Both the position numbers and the translations under genes were made by a program. The notes beneath the pieces were generated by a model that saw only the letters and a list, made by a program, of their open reading frames with translations, searched no databases and was not told the DNA's origin. Positions 1-8,646 of a DNA stretch of 64,000 bases are shown here, piece after piece. Origin of the DNA: DATJIG01 sp050260515 (GTDB lineage Bacteria > Pseudomonadota > Alphaproteobacteria > SMXQ01); the NCBI GenBank assembly GCA_050260515.1, contig JBLNCI010000036.1, positions 108,879 to 172,878 of the forward strand. The letters run 5' to 3'. Within the stretch, counting starts at the first letter, position 1; each line of letters begins with the position of its first letter.

Positions 1-753
1 AAGCTGTGGGCCGCAGCGCTCGCGGCACTCGTGATGGCGATCGCCGTGTTCGCGCTCCACGGCGGCCCGTGGCCGGCCGCGGTCGGCCTCGCGGTCGGCA
101 TCTGGCTTCTGGTCGGCACCCTCGTCGAGCTCGCCGAGCGCGCGCGCCTGTTCCGCATTCCGGTCGGCGACAGCCTGCGCCGACTCGGCGGGCTGCCGCG
201 CGCCGCCTGGGGCATGGCGCTGGCCCACGGCGGCTTCGCCGTCGTCATCCTCGGCATCGCCGCATCCCAGGGGTGGCACGAGGAAAAGATCCTGCTGATG
301 GCGCCCGGCGATTCGACGACCATCGGCAGCCGCACCGTCGCGTTCAAGGACGTGACGCCCGAGCAGGGCCCGAACTGGCGCGCCGACCACGCGCGCATGG
401 AGATCCGCGACAGCCGCGGCGGCCTCATCGCCGAAGCGACTCCCGAGCGGCGCTGGTACCCGGTCGAGGGCCAGGCGACGACCGAAGCCGCGATCCACAC
501 CTCGGGCGTCGGCGACGTCTACGTCGTCATCGGCGAACCAGAGGGCCAGGCGAACCATCAGCCGGGACAGCCGGTCGATCCGAAGACACGCTGGGTCGTG
601 CGTCTCTATGTGAATCCCCTGCAGCCGTGGATCTGGTTCGGCGCCATCGTCATGGCGCTCGGCGGCGTGCTGTCGCTCACGGATCGTCGCCTGCGGGTCG
701 GCGCCCCGGCGCGCAAGGCGGTGCCAGGCGCGCACCCGGCCGCGGCGGAGTAG
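1..753 (+). CDS. ccmF: Cytochrome c haem lyase subunit CcmF, C-terminal part (5' truncated)
   Basis: The frame is open from base 1, so only the last 250 or so residues of a protein usually near 650 are present. CcmF is the inner-membrane haem lyase of cytochrome c maturation system I; with CcmH it attaches haem to apocytochrome CxxCH motifs in the periplasm. Visible are hydrophobic helices at the start, a helix near 220-270, a soluble periplasmic region with the conserved stretches GDSTTIG and MEIRDSRGG, and a last helix with PWIWFGAIVMALGG near 625-690. The stop is 3 bp before ccmG, in the usual ccmF-G-H-I order, which supports the call. Confidence 0.93.
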   Translation, partial: KLWAAALAALVMAIAVFALHGGPWPAAVGLAVGIWLLVGTLVELAERARLFRIPVGDSLRRLGGLPRAAWGMALAHGGFAVVILGIAASQGWHEEKILLMAPGDSTTIGSRTVAFKDVTPEQGPNWRADHARMEIRDSRGGLIAEATPERRWYPVEGQATTEAAIHTSGVGDVYVVIGEPEGQANHQPGQPVDPKTRWVVRLYVNPLQPWIWFGAIVMALGGVLSLTDRRLRVGAPARKAVPGAHPAAAE

Positions 754-756
754 ACG

Positions 757-1308
757 ATGCGGCTCCGCTACATCATCCCGCTCGCGGTCTTCGTCGGCCT
801 CGCGCTCGCGCTCTTCGCCGGGCTGTGGCTGAAGCCCAACGAGCTGCCCTCGGTCTTGATCGACAAGCCGGTGCCGCCGTTCGATCTGCCGCCGGTCGCG
901 GGACTCGGCGTCCCCGGCGCATCGAGCCGCGATCTCGACGGGCAGGTGACGATCCTCAACGTGTTCGCGTCATGGTGCATTCCGTGCCGCGCCGAGCACG
1001 CCGAGCTCGCAAAGCTGATGAACGACACCGAGGTGAAAGGACGCGCCCATCTCGTCGGCATCAACTACAAGGACAAACCCGACGACGTCCGCGCGTTCCT
1101 CGCCGAGCTCGGCAATCCCTACGAGCGCATCGGCGCCGACACGGGCCGCTTCTTCATCGAGCTCGGCGCCTACGGCGTGCCGGAGACTTACCTGATCGAC
1201 ACGCACGGCCGCATCCGCTTCCGCCTGCCCGCGCCAATGACACCCTACGACGTCGACACGGCGATCAAGCCCGCGCTGCGCAAGATCTTCGCCGAGGCCG
1301 GACGATGA
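757..1308 (+). CDS. ccmG: Thiol:disulfide interchange protein CcmG/DsbE
   Basis: A 183-residue membrane-anchored thioredoxin-fold protein that keeps apocytochrome c or CcmH cysteines reduced in the periplasm. Residues 5-24 form an N-terminal signal anchor. The active site is WCIPC (C74, C77) inside FASWCIPCRAEH, and the cis-proline loop GVPETYLID begins near residue 140; both are typical of DsbE/CcmG. It starts 3 bp after the ccmF stop and overlaps ccmH by ATGA, so the genes are probably translationally coupled. Confidence 0.95.
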   Translation: MRLRYIIPLAVFVGLALALFAGLWLKPNELPSVLIDKPVPPFDLPPVAGLGVPGASSRDLDGQVTILNVFASWCIPCRAEHAELAKLMNDTEVKGRAHLVGINYKDKPDDVRAFLAELGNPYERIGADTGRFFIELGAYGVPETYLIDTHGRIRFRLPAPMTPYDVDTAIKPALRKIFAEAGR

Positions 1309-1763
1309 GGCGCATCCTGCTCGCGGTGGCGCTCGCCGCGGCGATGAGCGCGTCGGCGTTCGCCATCGGCCCCGACGAGATGCTCGCCGACCCCGCACTC
1401 GAGGCGCGGGCGCGCACCATCGGCCAGTCGCTGCGCTGTCTCGTGTGCCAGAACCAGTCGATCGACGACTCGGAAGCCGCGCTCGCCCGCGATCTCCGCA
1501 TCCTCGTGCGCGAGCGCCTGCAGACGGGCGACAGCGACCAGCAGGTGGTCGACTACATCGTGTCGCGCTACGGCGACTTCGTGCTGCTGCGCCCACCGGT
1601 GAAGCGCCAGACGTGGATCCTGTGGTTCGGCCCGGCGGCCTTGGTGATCGTCGCCGGCGCGGCGATCGCATTGCGCGCCCGCCGCAAGCGCCGCAGCGAC
1701 GAGGCGCCGCTCTCCAGCGACGAGGAGGCCGAGCTGAAGCGACTGCTCGAGACGCGGCCATGA
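1305..1763 (+). CDS. ccmH: Cytochrome c-type biogenesis protein CcmH
   Basis: A 152-residue protein with a signal peptide (about 1-20), the family signature RCLVCQNQSI (C45, C48), and one C-terminal membrane helix near 103-123 followed by a basic, then acidic tail. CcmH is a periplasm-facing oxidoreductase that handles apocytochrome thiols with CcmG and works with CcmF in haem ligation. It has the short form that goes with a separate CcmI, present immediately downstream. The start ATG overlaps the ccmG stop (ATGA), and its own stop overlaps the ccmI start in the same way. Confidence 0.95.
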   Translation: MRRILLAVALAAAMSASAFAIGPDEMLADPALEARARTIGQSLRCLVCQNQSIDDSEAALARDLRILVRERLQTGDSDQQVVDYIVSRYGDFVLLRPPVKRQTWILWFGPAALVIVAGAAIALRARRKRRSDEAPLSSDEEAELKRLLETRP

Positions 1764-2629
1764 TCCTGTGGCTGGTGCTCGCCCTGATGACGCTGGCCGC
1801 GCTCACGGCGGTGATTGCGCCGCTGTTCACGACCCGCGCCGAAGCCGAGGCGCCGCGGGCGAGCCTCGACGTCGCCCTGTTCCGCGACCAGCTCGCGGAA
1901 CTCGAGCGCGAGCGCGCCGACGGCGAGATCGGCGAGGCGGAAGCCGCCGCGGCGCGCCGCGAGATCGAGCGTCGCCTGCTCGCAGCCGGCCGCTCGCTGA
2001 AGGACGCCGACGCGCCGAAGCCCGCTCCGACCCGACACGCCGCGCGCCTGCGTCTCGCGGCGGTGCTCGCGGGCGTCCTCGTCCCGGGAACGCTTCTCCT
2101 GTACCTCACCATCGGCACGCCGCAGGCTCCGGCGTTCCTCGCCACCATCGCCGAGATGCGGGCTGAGGACGACGCGCGGCGCGCCGAGCTCGCGCATCTC
2201 GCCGGGCTCGTCGAGGAGCGGCTCGCGGAGGATCCGAAGGACGGTCAGGGCTGGGCCCTGCTCGCGTCGGCGAAGCTGAGGCTCGGCCGCATGGACGATG
2301 CGCGCACCGCGCTCGCCAACGCGCAGAAGTTCCTGCCGCCGAAGGACGCGGCGGAGGCGACCGCGCGGTTCGCGCAGACGCTTGCCGAAGTCTCCGAAGG
2401 CCAGGCGTTGTCGCCGATCCGGCAGTATGCGTCCGAGGCGGTCGACATCGACGCCGACAACGCGCGCGGCCACATGCTGCTGGCGCTTGTCGCGATGCAG
2501 ACCGGCGACCGTGACGAGGCACGCGCGCAGTGGAACGAGATCATCGCACGGTCGCCGCCAGACTCCCCCTTCGTCGCCCAGGCAAAGGCGATGCTGGCAA
2601 AAGTGGACGCCACGCCTCAGCCGCAATAG
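1760..2629 (+). CDS. ccmI: Cytochrome c-type biogenesis protein CcmI
   Basis: A 289-residue protein with two membrane helices (about 1-20 and 95-116), a charged cytoplasmic loop between them (FRDQLAELERERADGEIGEAE, typical of CcmI), and a periplasmic C-terminal half with TPR-like repeats. CcmI is the apocytochrome c chaperone that holds the apoprotein C-terminus for the haem ligation complex. The start is coupled to ccmH by a 4-bp overlap. It is the last gene of the ccm run; the next gene begins 144 bp later and is unrelated. Confidence 0.93.
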   Translation: MILWLVLALMTLAALTAVIAPLFTTRAEAEAPRASLDVALFRDQLAELERERADGEIGEAEAAAARREIERRLLAAGRSLKDADAPKPAPTRHAARLRLAAVLAGVLVPGTLLLYLTIGTPQAPAFLATIAEMRAEDDARRAELAHLAGLVEERLAEDPKDGQGWALLASAKLRLGRMDDARTALANAQKFLPPKDAAEATARFAQTLAEVSEGQALSPIRQYASEAVDIDADNARGHMLLALVAMQTGDRDEARAQWNEIIARSPPDSPFVAQAKAMLAKVDATPQPQ

Positions 2630-2670
2630 CCGACGCGCCTACACCTCCTAGTCTTAGGCTGAACCCGAAT

Positions 2671-2695
2671 GGGCCTGCATCGGGCCCTTGCGTTG
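2671..2695 (+). terminator. Weak candidate terminator after ccmI
   Basis: A short stem GGGCC/GGCCC with a 7-base loop is followed by TTGCGTTGTTT. It lies just beyond the ccm operon and before an unrelated gene. The stem is only 5 bp, so this is tentative. Confidence 0.3.
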
Positions 2696-2711
2696 TTTAC
2701 GTGCCAAGGGG

Positions 2712-2740
2712 TTGATCGAAGCGAAGCTTTGCCGTTAGTT
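2712..2740 (+). promoter_or_regulatory. Possible sigma-70 promoter of the beta-barrel gene
   Basis: TTGATC and TTAGTT are separated by 17 bases and lie 34 bases before the ATG at 2774. The spacing and the start of a new transcription unit make it plausible, but the match is modest and GC-rich genomes give many such hits. Confidence 0.3.
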
Positions 2741-2773
2741 TGGCGCAAATCAGCCACTACAGGGGCAGACAGT

Positions 2774-3730
2774 ATGCTTCGCGTCGCATTGCGGGCCATT
2801 TTGCTCGCCGGGTTTTCTGTTGCGTTCGCACCCTTCACCCAGGCACAGACTCAACTTCCGCAAGGCGCGGTCGAGGTCCCCGAGACGGCGACCTACAGTC
2901 GGCCCGCCGACATCCAGATCAACTCCATGGAAGTGATGCAGCCCACGAAGGCCCGCGGGCTGCTGCATTCCTTCCAGCTCGATCTCGACGTCGGCAATTC
3001 GAGCAGCAAGTCGAAGGACAGGGCGCATCCAGACAAGCGCAGCACCGATTTCGGCACCACCAGCCTGCGCTTCGGCGTCGCCGATCGCGGCTACGGCGCG
3101 GTCGGATTCTCGCGCAGCAGCAACGAGGTCGACTCGGCAGGTTCCTCAGGCGACCGGACCCACACCGAGATCGACACCAACTCGCTGTCGGCCGGCGGCG
3201 GGTACTGGGTGATACCGCGGCTCGCGCTCGGCGGCGTCGTGGGATACGACCGCGGCAACGGCGGCCTCGCCTACCCGCCGGCAGGTCCGAACGAAACCCA
3301 CACACGGGCCTACCAGTGGGGGCCTTACGCGACCGTGCGCCTGACCCCCGACATGCAGGTCCCGCTGGACTGGACCACGACCTATCTGATGGGCCGCTCT
3401 CGGCAAACCTTCACGGCCAACTCGCCCGATCATGACAACGGCCGGACCCAGAGCTGGGTCAACACGTTGTCAGGCAGCTACCCGATCGGCGACTTCAGGT
3501 TGCGCGGCGCGGTGTCGTGGACTCACGTGGCGTCGCAGCATAATGGCGACCCGGCCTTCCTCGCCGGAGCAGCGCCGCCGCCTGGGGACCGTAACTGGTA
3601 CACACTGTCGGCCGGTGTCGGCTATCGCATCAGCGATAACTGGGAAGCCCGCGTCGGCGGAGCGACCTGGCTCGGCAACTCCCAGACCCGGTTCCAGCAG
3701 CTGACCGTCGGCGTCAGCACCAGCCTCTAG
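2774..3730 (+). CDS. Outer-membrane beta-barrel (autotransporter-barrel-like) protein
   Basis: A 318-residue exported protein. The chosen start (ATG 2774, preceded by AGGGGCAG) gives a signal peptide of about 24 residues ending in TQAQ. The mature part alternates short polar and aromatic strands (TTSLRFGVADRGYGAVGFS, LSAGGGYWVIPRLALGGVVGYD, YQWGPYATVRLTPDM, WYTLSAGVGYRISDNWEARVGGATWLG) and ends in a hydrophobic strand, as in barrels similar to the autotransporter beta-domain. There is no long passenger, so it is more likely a free barrel than a classical autotransporter. It is followed 11 bp later by an exported protein and probably co-transcribed. The fold call is from pattern; function is unknown. 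Confidence 0.7.
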   Translation: MLRVALRAILLAGFSVAFAPFTQAQTQLPQGAVEVPETATYSRPADIQINSMEVMQPTKARGLLHSFQLDLDVGNSSSKSKDRAHPDKRSTDFGTTSLRFGVADRGYGAVGFSRSSNEVDSAGSSGDRTHTEIDTNSLSAGGGYWVIPRLALGGVVGYDRGNGGLAYPPAGPNETHTRAYQWGPYATVRLTPDMQVPLDWTTTYLMGRSRQTFTANSPDHDNGRTQSWVNTLSGSYPIGDFRLRGAVSWTHVASQHNGDPAFLAGAAPPPGDRNWYTLSAGVGYRISDNWEARVGGATWLGNSQTRFQQLTVGVSTSL

Positions 3731-3741
3731 GAGAGCGCGTC

Positions 3742-4611
3742 ATGAAGCGCCTGATTCTCGTTTCCGCGTTGCTGGCCTGGACCGCGGTGCACCCGGTGCG
3801 CGCGCAGGAGTTCTCCAATTATCAGACGGTGGACACCGGCGATCCGCAGATCACGAAGATGGTCGACGCCAACCAAAGGTCGAACGAGTTGGTCAACAAG
3901 ACGGGCACCGCCGTCGTGGTCAGCAGCGACTGGAGCAACCAGACCTCGACCTACATGTCCTCGTATCAATCCAATTCCTGGAAGGGAGAGGAGTTCGCCA
4001 GCGTCGTGCGCGACGTGAACGTCTTCATCGGCAACGACAAGCCCGACTACAGCCTCAATGGTTGGAAATATGCCTCGAGCGAGAACATTCACGGCGCCAA
4101 GGGATCGCGGAGCTTCTGGAGTGAGTGGGATAGCCGGGACTTTTCCTCGATGGGCGATGGATCGCCCAAGCCGGCCACGCTGCAGGAATACGCCGAGCAG
4201 AAGAAGATCCCTGTGTGGACCGTTCAGGTCCAGCACGACGGGTCGCCGAACGCCAACCCGATACACGCCAAGATCCGCGTTGCCTCCCCGGATGGCCGCT
4301 ATCAGGTGGTGATCGACACCACCTACACCGACGAGACCTCCTTCATGGACTGGGTCAACTTCTTCGGCGCGATGCTGTCGAGCGCGACCGACAAGGAGCT
4401 CCGCGACAACCTGCCGATGAAGGTCGGACTGGCGGCCAGCTTCTCGGGACAGTTCCACGTGCGCAACTCCGCGGGCGTGGTGACCTACGCCGGCGGCGAC
4501 AAGTTCTCGAATGCCGGCGACACGTTCCCGCCGATTCCGCTGCCGACGACGTCCACCGGCCAAGCCACCAAGGGACCGGCGGGCACCATTTCCGGCAACG
4601 GCGGCAGCTGA
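3742..4611 (+). CDS. Exported protein of unknown function paired with the beta-barrel
   Basis: A 289-residue protein starting at an ATG after GGAGAGCG, with a signal peptide of about 21 residues (hydrophobic core then PVRAQ). The mature protein is polar and rich in Ser, Asn and Tyr, with no cysteine that would mark a lipoprotein. It ends in a flexible tail (PPIPLPTTSTGQATKGPAGTISGNGGS style, Gly/Thr/Pro rich). I do not recognise a family. It directly follows the beta-barrel gene and is closed by a strong terminator, so the two form a unit. A surface or periplasmic role beside the barrel is an inference. Base composition looks less GC-biased than in neighbouring genes. Confidence 0.75.
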   Translation: MKRLILVSALLAWTAVHPVRAQEFSNYQTVDTGDPQITKMVDANQRSNELVNKTGTAVVVSSDWSNQTSTYMSSYQSNSWKGEEFASVVRDVNVFIGNDKPDYSLNGWKYASSENIHGAKGSRSFWSEWDSRDFSSMGDGSPKPATLQEYAEQKKIPVWTVQVQHDGSPNANPIHAKIRVASPDGRYQVVIDTTYTDETSFMDWVNFFGAMLSSATDKELRDNLPMKVGLAASFSGQFHVRNSAGVVTYAGGDKFSNAGDTFPPIPLPTTSTGQATKGPAGTISGNGGS

Positions 4612-4633
4612 TCGCGTCTCGTCAATGCCGATC

Positions 4634-4660
4634 GGGCGCGGCACGTCGCCGCGCCCTTTT
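4634..4660 (+). terminator. Rho-independent terminator
   Basis: A perfect 9-bp stem GGGCGCGGC / GCCGCGCCC with loop ACGTC is followed directly by TTTTCGTTT. It ends the beta-barrel/exported-protein unit. Confidence 0.9.
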
Positions 4661-4722
4661 CGTTTGCGCGGACCACCGGCGCACTAGTGGCCGGGCGGAT
4701 CACTGGACTGCGGGAGGGAAGT

Positions 4723-4798
<76 letters not shown>

Positions 4799-5001
4799 AC
4801 GACTGCAGCCGCGCCGGAACCCGGGCGGCTCTGGAAGGCCCGGATAATGTGTTCCGGGGCCTTCACCTGTCAAGGCGGCACTACGCGATTCCGGCATCGC
4901 TCACGGGGAATTTCGGCTGGATTTTCGGCCGTTTGCGGCCTTGCGGCGACCGGGGCCCACGGCTACGGTCTGTCGACCTCCGGTGCCAGAAAGACAATCC
5001 G

Positions 5002-5292
5002 ATGACCGCCCTGATCCTGCTGATCGCCCGCATCCTCGACTTCTATAGCTGGGTCGTCATCGCGTGGGTGGTCATGAGCTGGCTGATCTCGTTCAACGTC
5101 ATCAACACCCGCAACCGGTTCGTCTACGTCGTGAGCGACATCCTGTATCGGCTGACCGAGCCGGTGCTGCGGCCCATCCGGCGCATCATCCCGGCGTTCG
5201 GCGGTCTCGACCTGTCGCCGCTCGTGCTCCTGCTGATCATCTGGTTCCTCAAGGAATTCCTGATCTACGACCTGTTCCGTTACCTCGGCTAG
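5002..5292 (+). CDS. YggT family membrane protein
   Basis: A 96-residue protein with two hydrophobic helices (about 5-30 and 72-92) joined by a short loop containing LTEPVLRPIRRIIPAFGGLDLSPL, the YggT family signature. YggT proteins sit in the inner membrane and have been linked to osmotic or division functions; the exact role is not settled. The start ATG gives the usual family length. It precedes a DUF167 gene by 15 bp; YggT-DUF167 adjacency is common in proteobacteria. Confidence 0.9.
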   Translation: MTALILLIARILDFYSWVVIAWVVMSWLISFNVINTRNRFVYVVSDILYRLTEPVLRPIRRIIPAFGGLDLSPLVLLLIIWFLKEFLIYDLFRYLG

Positions 5293-5307
5293 GGCCAAGA
5301 GCCGATC

Positions 5308-5646
5308 GTGGCGGAGTCGGCGGTCGCGGACGCGGTCGCGGGCGGCATCGTCGTTCAGGTGCGCGCCGCCCCTAAAGCGAGACGCGAAGGCATCGAGGGC
5401 GTGGCGACGGGAGCGCGAGGTCCCGCGCTGAAGATCGCCGTCTCCGCCGCTCCGGCCGACGGGCGCGCCAACGCGCGCATACTGGAGCTACTCGCCAAAG
5501 CGCTGGACGTGCCCAAGTCGGCCGCTAGTATCCGCACCGGCGCGGCGTCCCGCGACAAGACGATCTTCGTTTCCGGCGAGTCCCGGGTGCTGCTCGACGC
5601 AATCGCCCGCATCGCGCCAGCGTCCATAGGGAATCATCATGGCTGA
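5308..5646 (+). CDS. DUF167 (YggU) family protein
   Basis: A 112-residue protein beginning at GTG. It carries the family pattern VQVRAAPKARREG..., LKIAVSAAPADGRANARILELLAKAL and SRDKTIFVSG. The biochemical role of DUF167 is unknown; structures show a small alpha/beta fold. It lies 15 bp after YggT and its stop overlaps the folD start by 8 bases, so the three genes are likely one transcript. Confidence 0.9.
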   Translation: MAESAVADAVAGGIVVQVRAAPKARREGIEGVATGARGPALKIAVSAAPADGRANARILELLAKALDVPKSAASIRTGAASRDKTIFVSGESRVLLDAIARIAPASIGNHHG

Positions 5647-6523
5647 AGCCCGGATCATCGACGGCAAGGCGATCGCCGAAGGCCTGCGCGCGCAGGTCGC
5701 GGCCAAGGTCGACTGGCTCAAGAAAAATCACCACGTGACGCCGGGGCTCGCGGTCGTGCTCGTCGGCGAGGATCCGGCGAGTCAGGTCTACGTCCGTAAC
5801 AAAGGCCTCGCGACCGAAGCCGCCGGCATGCGCTCGTTCACCCATCGCCTGCCCGCCACCGCCAGCGAGGACGAGCTGCTCGCGCTGATCGCGCAGCTCA
5901 ACGCCGATCCCGACGTGAGCGGCTTCCTGGTGCAGATGCCGCTGCCGAAGCAGATCAATCCCGATCGCGTCATCGCGGCGATCGATCCCGCCAAGGATGT
6001 CGACGGCTTCCATCTGATCAACGTCGGCCGGCTCGCGACCGGGGTCGGGGGCGGCCTCGTGCCGTGCACGCCGCGCGGCTGCATCATCCTCGCCAAGACG
6101 GTGCTTCGCGATCTGTCGGGGCTCGACGCGGTCGTGGTCGGACGGTCGAACATCGTCGGCAAGCCGGTCGCGCAGTTGCTGATCGCCGAGAACTGCACCG
6201 TCACCGTCGCGCACTCGCGCACCAAGGACCTCCCGGCCGTCGTGCGCCGCGCCGATCTCGTCGTCGCGGCGGTCGGACGGGCGCGGATGATCAAGGGCGA
6301 CTGGATCAAGCCGGGCGCCACCGTGATCGACGTCGGCATCAACCGCGTCGACGACGGCGGCAAGTCGCGGCTGGTCGGCGACGTCGACTTCGAATCCGCA
6401 AGGCAAGTGGCCGGCGCGATCACGCCGGTGCCGGGCGGCGTCGGGCCGATGACGATCGCCTGCCTGATCGAGAACGCGGTGGTCGCGTGCGCGGCGCAGC
6501 GCGGGATCAGGCTGCCGTCCTGA
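5639..6523 (+). CDS. folD: Bifunctional methylenetetrahydrofolate dehydrogenase/cyclohydrolase FolD
   Basis: A 294-residue cytoplasmic enzyme interconverting 5,10-methylene-, methenyl- and 10-formyl-tetrahydrofolate with NADP. Family signatures are PGLAVVLVGEDPASQVYVRNKG (with the catalytic Tyr/Lys region), GFLVQMPLPKQI, DVDGFH and the nucleotide-binding stretch VVVGRSNIVGKPVAQLL, ending with TPVPGGVGPMTIACL. Length is normal. It overlaps the DUF167 stop and converges on argG with a 27-bp gap. The 10-formyl-THF it makes feeds purH, found later in the window. Confidence 0.97.
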   Translation: MAEARIIDGKAIAEGLRAQVAAKVDWLKKNHHVTPGLAVVLVGEDPASQVYVRNKGLATEAAGMRSFTHRLPATASEDELLALIAQLNADPDVSGFLVQMPLPKQINPDRVIAAIDPAKDVDGFHLINVGRLATGVGGGLVPCTPRGCIILAKTVLRDLSGLDAVVVGRSNIVGKPVAQLLIAENCTVTVAHSRTKDLPAVVRRADLVVAAVGRARMIKGDWIKPGATVIDVGINRVDDGGKSRLVGDVDFESARQVAGAITPVPGGVGPMTIACLIENAVVACAAQRGIRLPS

Positions 6524-6550
6524 TCCCTCCGCCGCCGATCCCGAGCGGGG

Positions 6551-7783
6551 TCAGCGGCCGCGCAGGTTGAGGAGCCGCAGCCGCAGCGCGTTGAGCTTGA
6601 TGAAGCCTTCGGCGTCGCGCTGGTTGTAGACCGAATCCGCCTCGAACGTGACGTAGTCCTGCTTGTACAGGCTCTTCGGCGACTTGCGGCCGGCGACCGA
6701 CACCGATCCTTTGTAGAGCTTCAGCTTCACCGTGCCGGTGACGTTCTTCTGGCTCTCGTCGACGAGCTTCTGGATCATCTCGCGCTCCGGCGAGAACCAG
6801 AACCCGTTGTAGACGAGCTCGGCGTAGCGCGGCATCAGCTCGTCCTTGAGGTGCGCCGCGCCGCGGTCGAGCGTCAGGGATTCGATCGCGCGGTGCGCCG
6901 CATACAGGATCGTGCCGCCGGGCGTCTCGTAGACGCCGCGCGACTTCATGCCGACGAACCGGTTCTCGACGATGTCGGCGCGCCCCACACCATTGGCGCC
7001 GCCCAGCGCGTTGAGGCGCGTCAGCAATTTGGCCGGGCTCAGACGCTCGCCGTCGACGGCGACGGCGTCGCCCGCCTCGAAGTCGATCTCGACCCAGGTC
7101 GGCTGGTCGGGCGCCGCCTCCGGCGCGACCGAGCGGGTGAACATGTCCTCGTCGGGCGTGACCCACGGATCCTCAAGCGCCTTCCCTTCGTAGGAGATGT
7201 GCAGCAGGTTGGCGTCGGTCGAGTACGGCGGCTCGCCGCGTTTGTCGCGGGCGATCGGAATCTGGTGCTTCTCGGCGTACTCGATCAGCTTTGTGCGGGA
7301 GTTGAGATCCCACTCCCGCCACGGCGCGATCACCTTGATGTCGGGCTTCAGCGCGTAATAGCCGAGCTCGAACCGCACCTGATCGTTGCCCTTGCCGGTG
7401 GCGCCGTGGGCGACCGCGTCCGCGCCGGTCTTCTGGGCGATCTCGATCTGGCGCTTGGCGATCAGCGGGCGGGCGATTGACGTGCCGAGCAGGTACACTC
7501 CCTCGTAGAGCGCGTTGGCGCGGAACATCGGGAACACGTAGTCGCGGACGAACTCCTCGCGGAGATCCTCGACGAATATCTCCTTGGCGCCCATCGACTC
7601 GGCCTTCGCGCGCGCCGGTGCCAACTCCTCGCCCTGGCCGAGGTCGGCGGTGAAGGTGACGACCTCGCAGCCGTACGTCTCCTGCAGCCAGCGCAGGATC
7701 ACCGACGTGTCGAGGCCGCCCGAATACGCGAGCACCACCTTCTTCACGTCACCCTTCTTCAAGCTCACGCCTGCGCTCGCCAT
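6551..7783 (-). CDS. argG: Argininosuccinate synthase
   Basis: A 410-residue cytoplasmic enzyme that joins citrulline and aspartate with ATP in arginine synthesis. The PP-loop SGGLDTS is at residues 21-27, with GNDQVRFELGYYAL, the citrulline/aspartate-binding block GATGKGNDQ and the C-terminal FWFSPEREM and LYKGS stretches. The length matches the bacterial long form. It stands alone, convergent with folD; its upstream region (7784-8058) is shared with a divergent secreted-protein gene. Confidence 0.97.
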   Translation of the reverse strand: MASAGVSLKKGDVKKVVLAYSGGLDTSVILRWLQETYGCEVVTFTADLGQGEELAPARAKAESMGAKEIFVEDLREEFVRDYVFPMFRANALYEGVYLLGTSIARPLIAKRQIEIAQKTGADAVAHGATGKGNDQVRFELGYYALKPDIKVIAPWREWDLNSRTKLIEYAEKHQIPIARDKRGEPPYSTDANLLHISYEGKALEDPWVTPDEDMFTRSVAPEAAPDQPTWVEIDFEAGDAVAVDGERLSPAKLLTRLNALGGANGVGRADIVENRFVGMKSRGVYETPGGTILYAAHRAIESLTLDRGAAHLKDELMPRYAELVYNGFWFSPEREMIQKLVDESQKNVTGTVKLKLYKGSVSVAGRKSPKSLYKQDYVTFEADSVYNQRDAEGFIKLNALRLRLLNLRGR

Positions 7784-8058
7784 CTCGGTCTTTCCTGCTG
7801 GGATTTGCGGGCCCGATGATCCGGGGGCCCGGCCGGGCGGCGCGGAGTATGTTGCAAAGGCCCTGCTACTTCAAGATTCCGGGCGGATCGTTCGACTTCG
7901 CCTAAAAGTCGCGGAAATCCGCCGCGCATCACCCATCGACCGCAACGCACGCGTGACAATTTGGTGAGCCGCGGTTAACTTTTGCGGCGGACGATGCCGA
8001 GAGGCTGGGGCTCGGGGTGTACGTCGATCCAGTCAGGACAGCAGGGGGATCCTCCGCC

Positions 8059-8550
8059 ATGAAACCGTCGGTGCTGCCGAATTCGGTCGCACGCGTGTGC
8101 GCCGCCGTGATGTTGTCGGCCTTCCTGACCGCGGGTGTCGCCGCCGCCGAGCTGCCGACGCGGAACGTCACCGAGCGGGATCAGCTCGCGTTCCAGTTCC
8201 GCCACCTCCAGACCGAGCTGATGGTCGCGGCGCTCTCCTGCGGCCGCAAGGACATCCAGGCGCACTACAACAACTTCGTCGCCCGCTTCGGCGGCGCGCT
8301 CAAGGCCAACGGCGTCGCGCTCCGGAGTTACTTCGGCCGCATGTTCGGCGCGAAGCAGGGCGAGCGCGAGATGGATTCGTTCATGACCCGGCTCTCGAAC
8401 GAGCTGTCGCTCGTCAGCATGCGGGAGCCCGATTTCTGCGACCGCTCGGTCGCGCTGTTCCGCGCCGCGCTCGCCGTGCCGCAGAAGGACATCGAGACAT
8501 TCGCCCAGCGGCACCTCACCGAGCAGGTGGCCCAGCGCAGCGGCTCCTGA
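8059..8550 (+). CDS. Secreted hypothetical protein with two cysteines
   Basis: A 163-residue protein. I chose ATG 8059 because CAGGGGGA lies 9 bases upstream and it puts a clean signal peptide (about 1-30, ending VAAA) at the N-terminus; a start 42 bases earlier would precede it with polar residues. The mature part is mostly helical and charged, with exactly two cysteines (C61 in ALSCGRKD and C127 in PDFCDRS), likely a disulfide in the periplasm. I do not recognise the family. It is followed by a bidirectional terminator. Confidence 0.75.
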   Translation: MKPSVLPNSVARVCAAVMLSAFLTAGVAAAELPTRNVTERDQLAFQFRHLQTELMVAALSCGRKDIQAHYNNFVARFGGALKANGVALRSYFGRMFGAKQGEREMDSFMTRLSNELSLVSMREPDFCDRSVALFRAALAVPQKDIETFAQRHLTEQVAQRSGS

Positions 8551-8596
8551 GGCGGCGGCGCTCCCGGCCGCTGCGGCTGAGCAGCGAGACAAGAAA

Positions 8597-8624
8597 AAAG
8601 GCCCTGGGTTTCCCCAGGGCCTTT
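8597..8624. terminator. Bidirectional rho-independent terminator
   Basis: A 12-bp stem AAAGGCCCTGGG / CCCAGGGCCTTT has loop TTTC, with an A-run on the left and a T-run on the right. It serves the plus-strand secreted protein and the convergent minus-strand OmpA-like gene. Confidence 0.9.
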
Positions 8625-8646
8625 GTCGTTAGCGCCTAAGTCGGGA

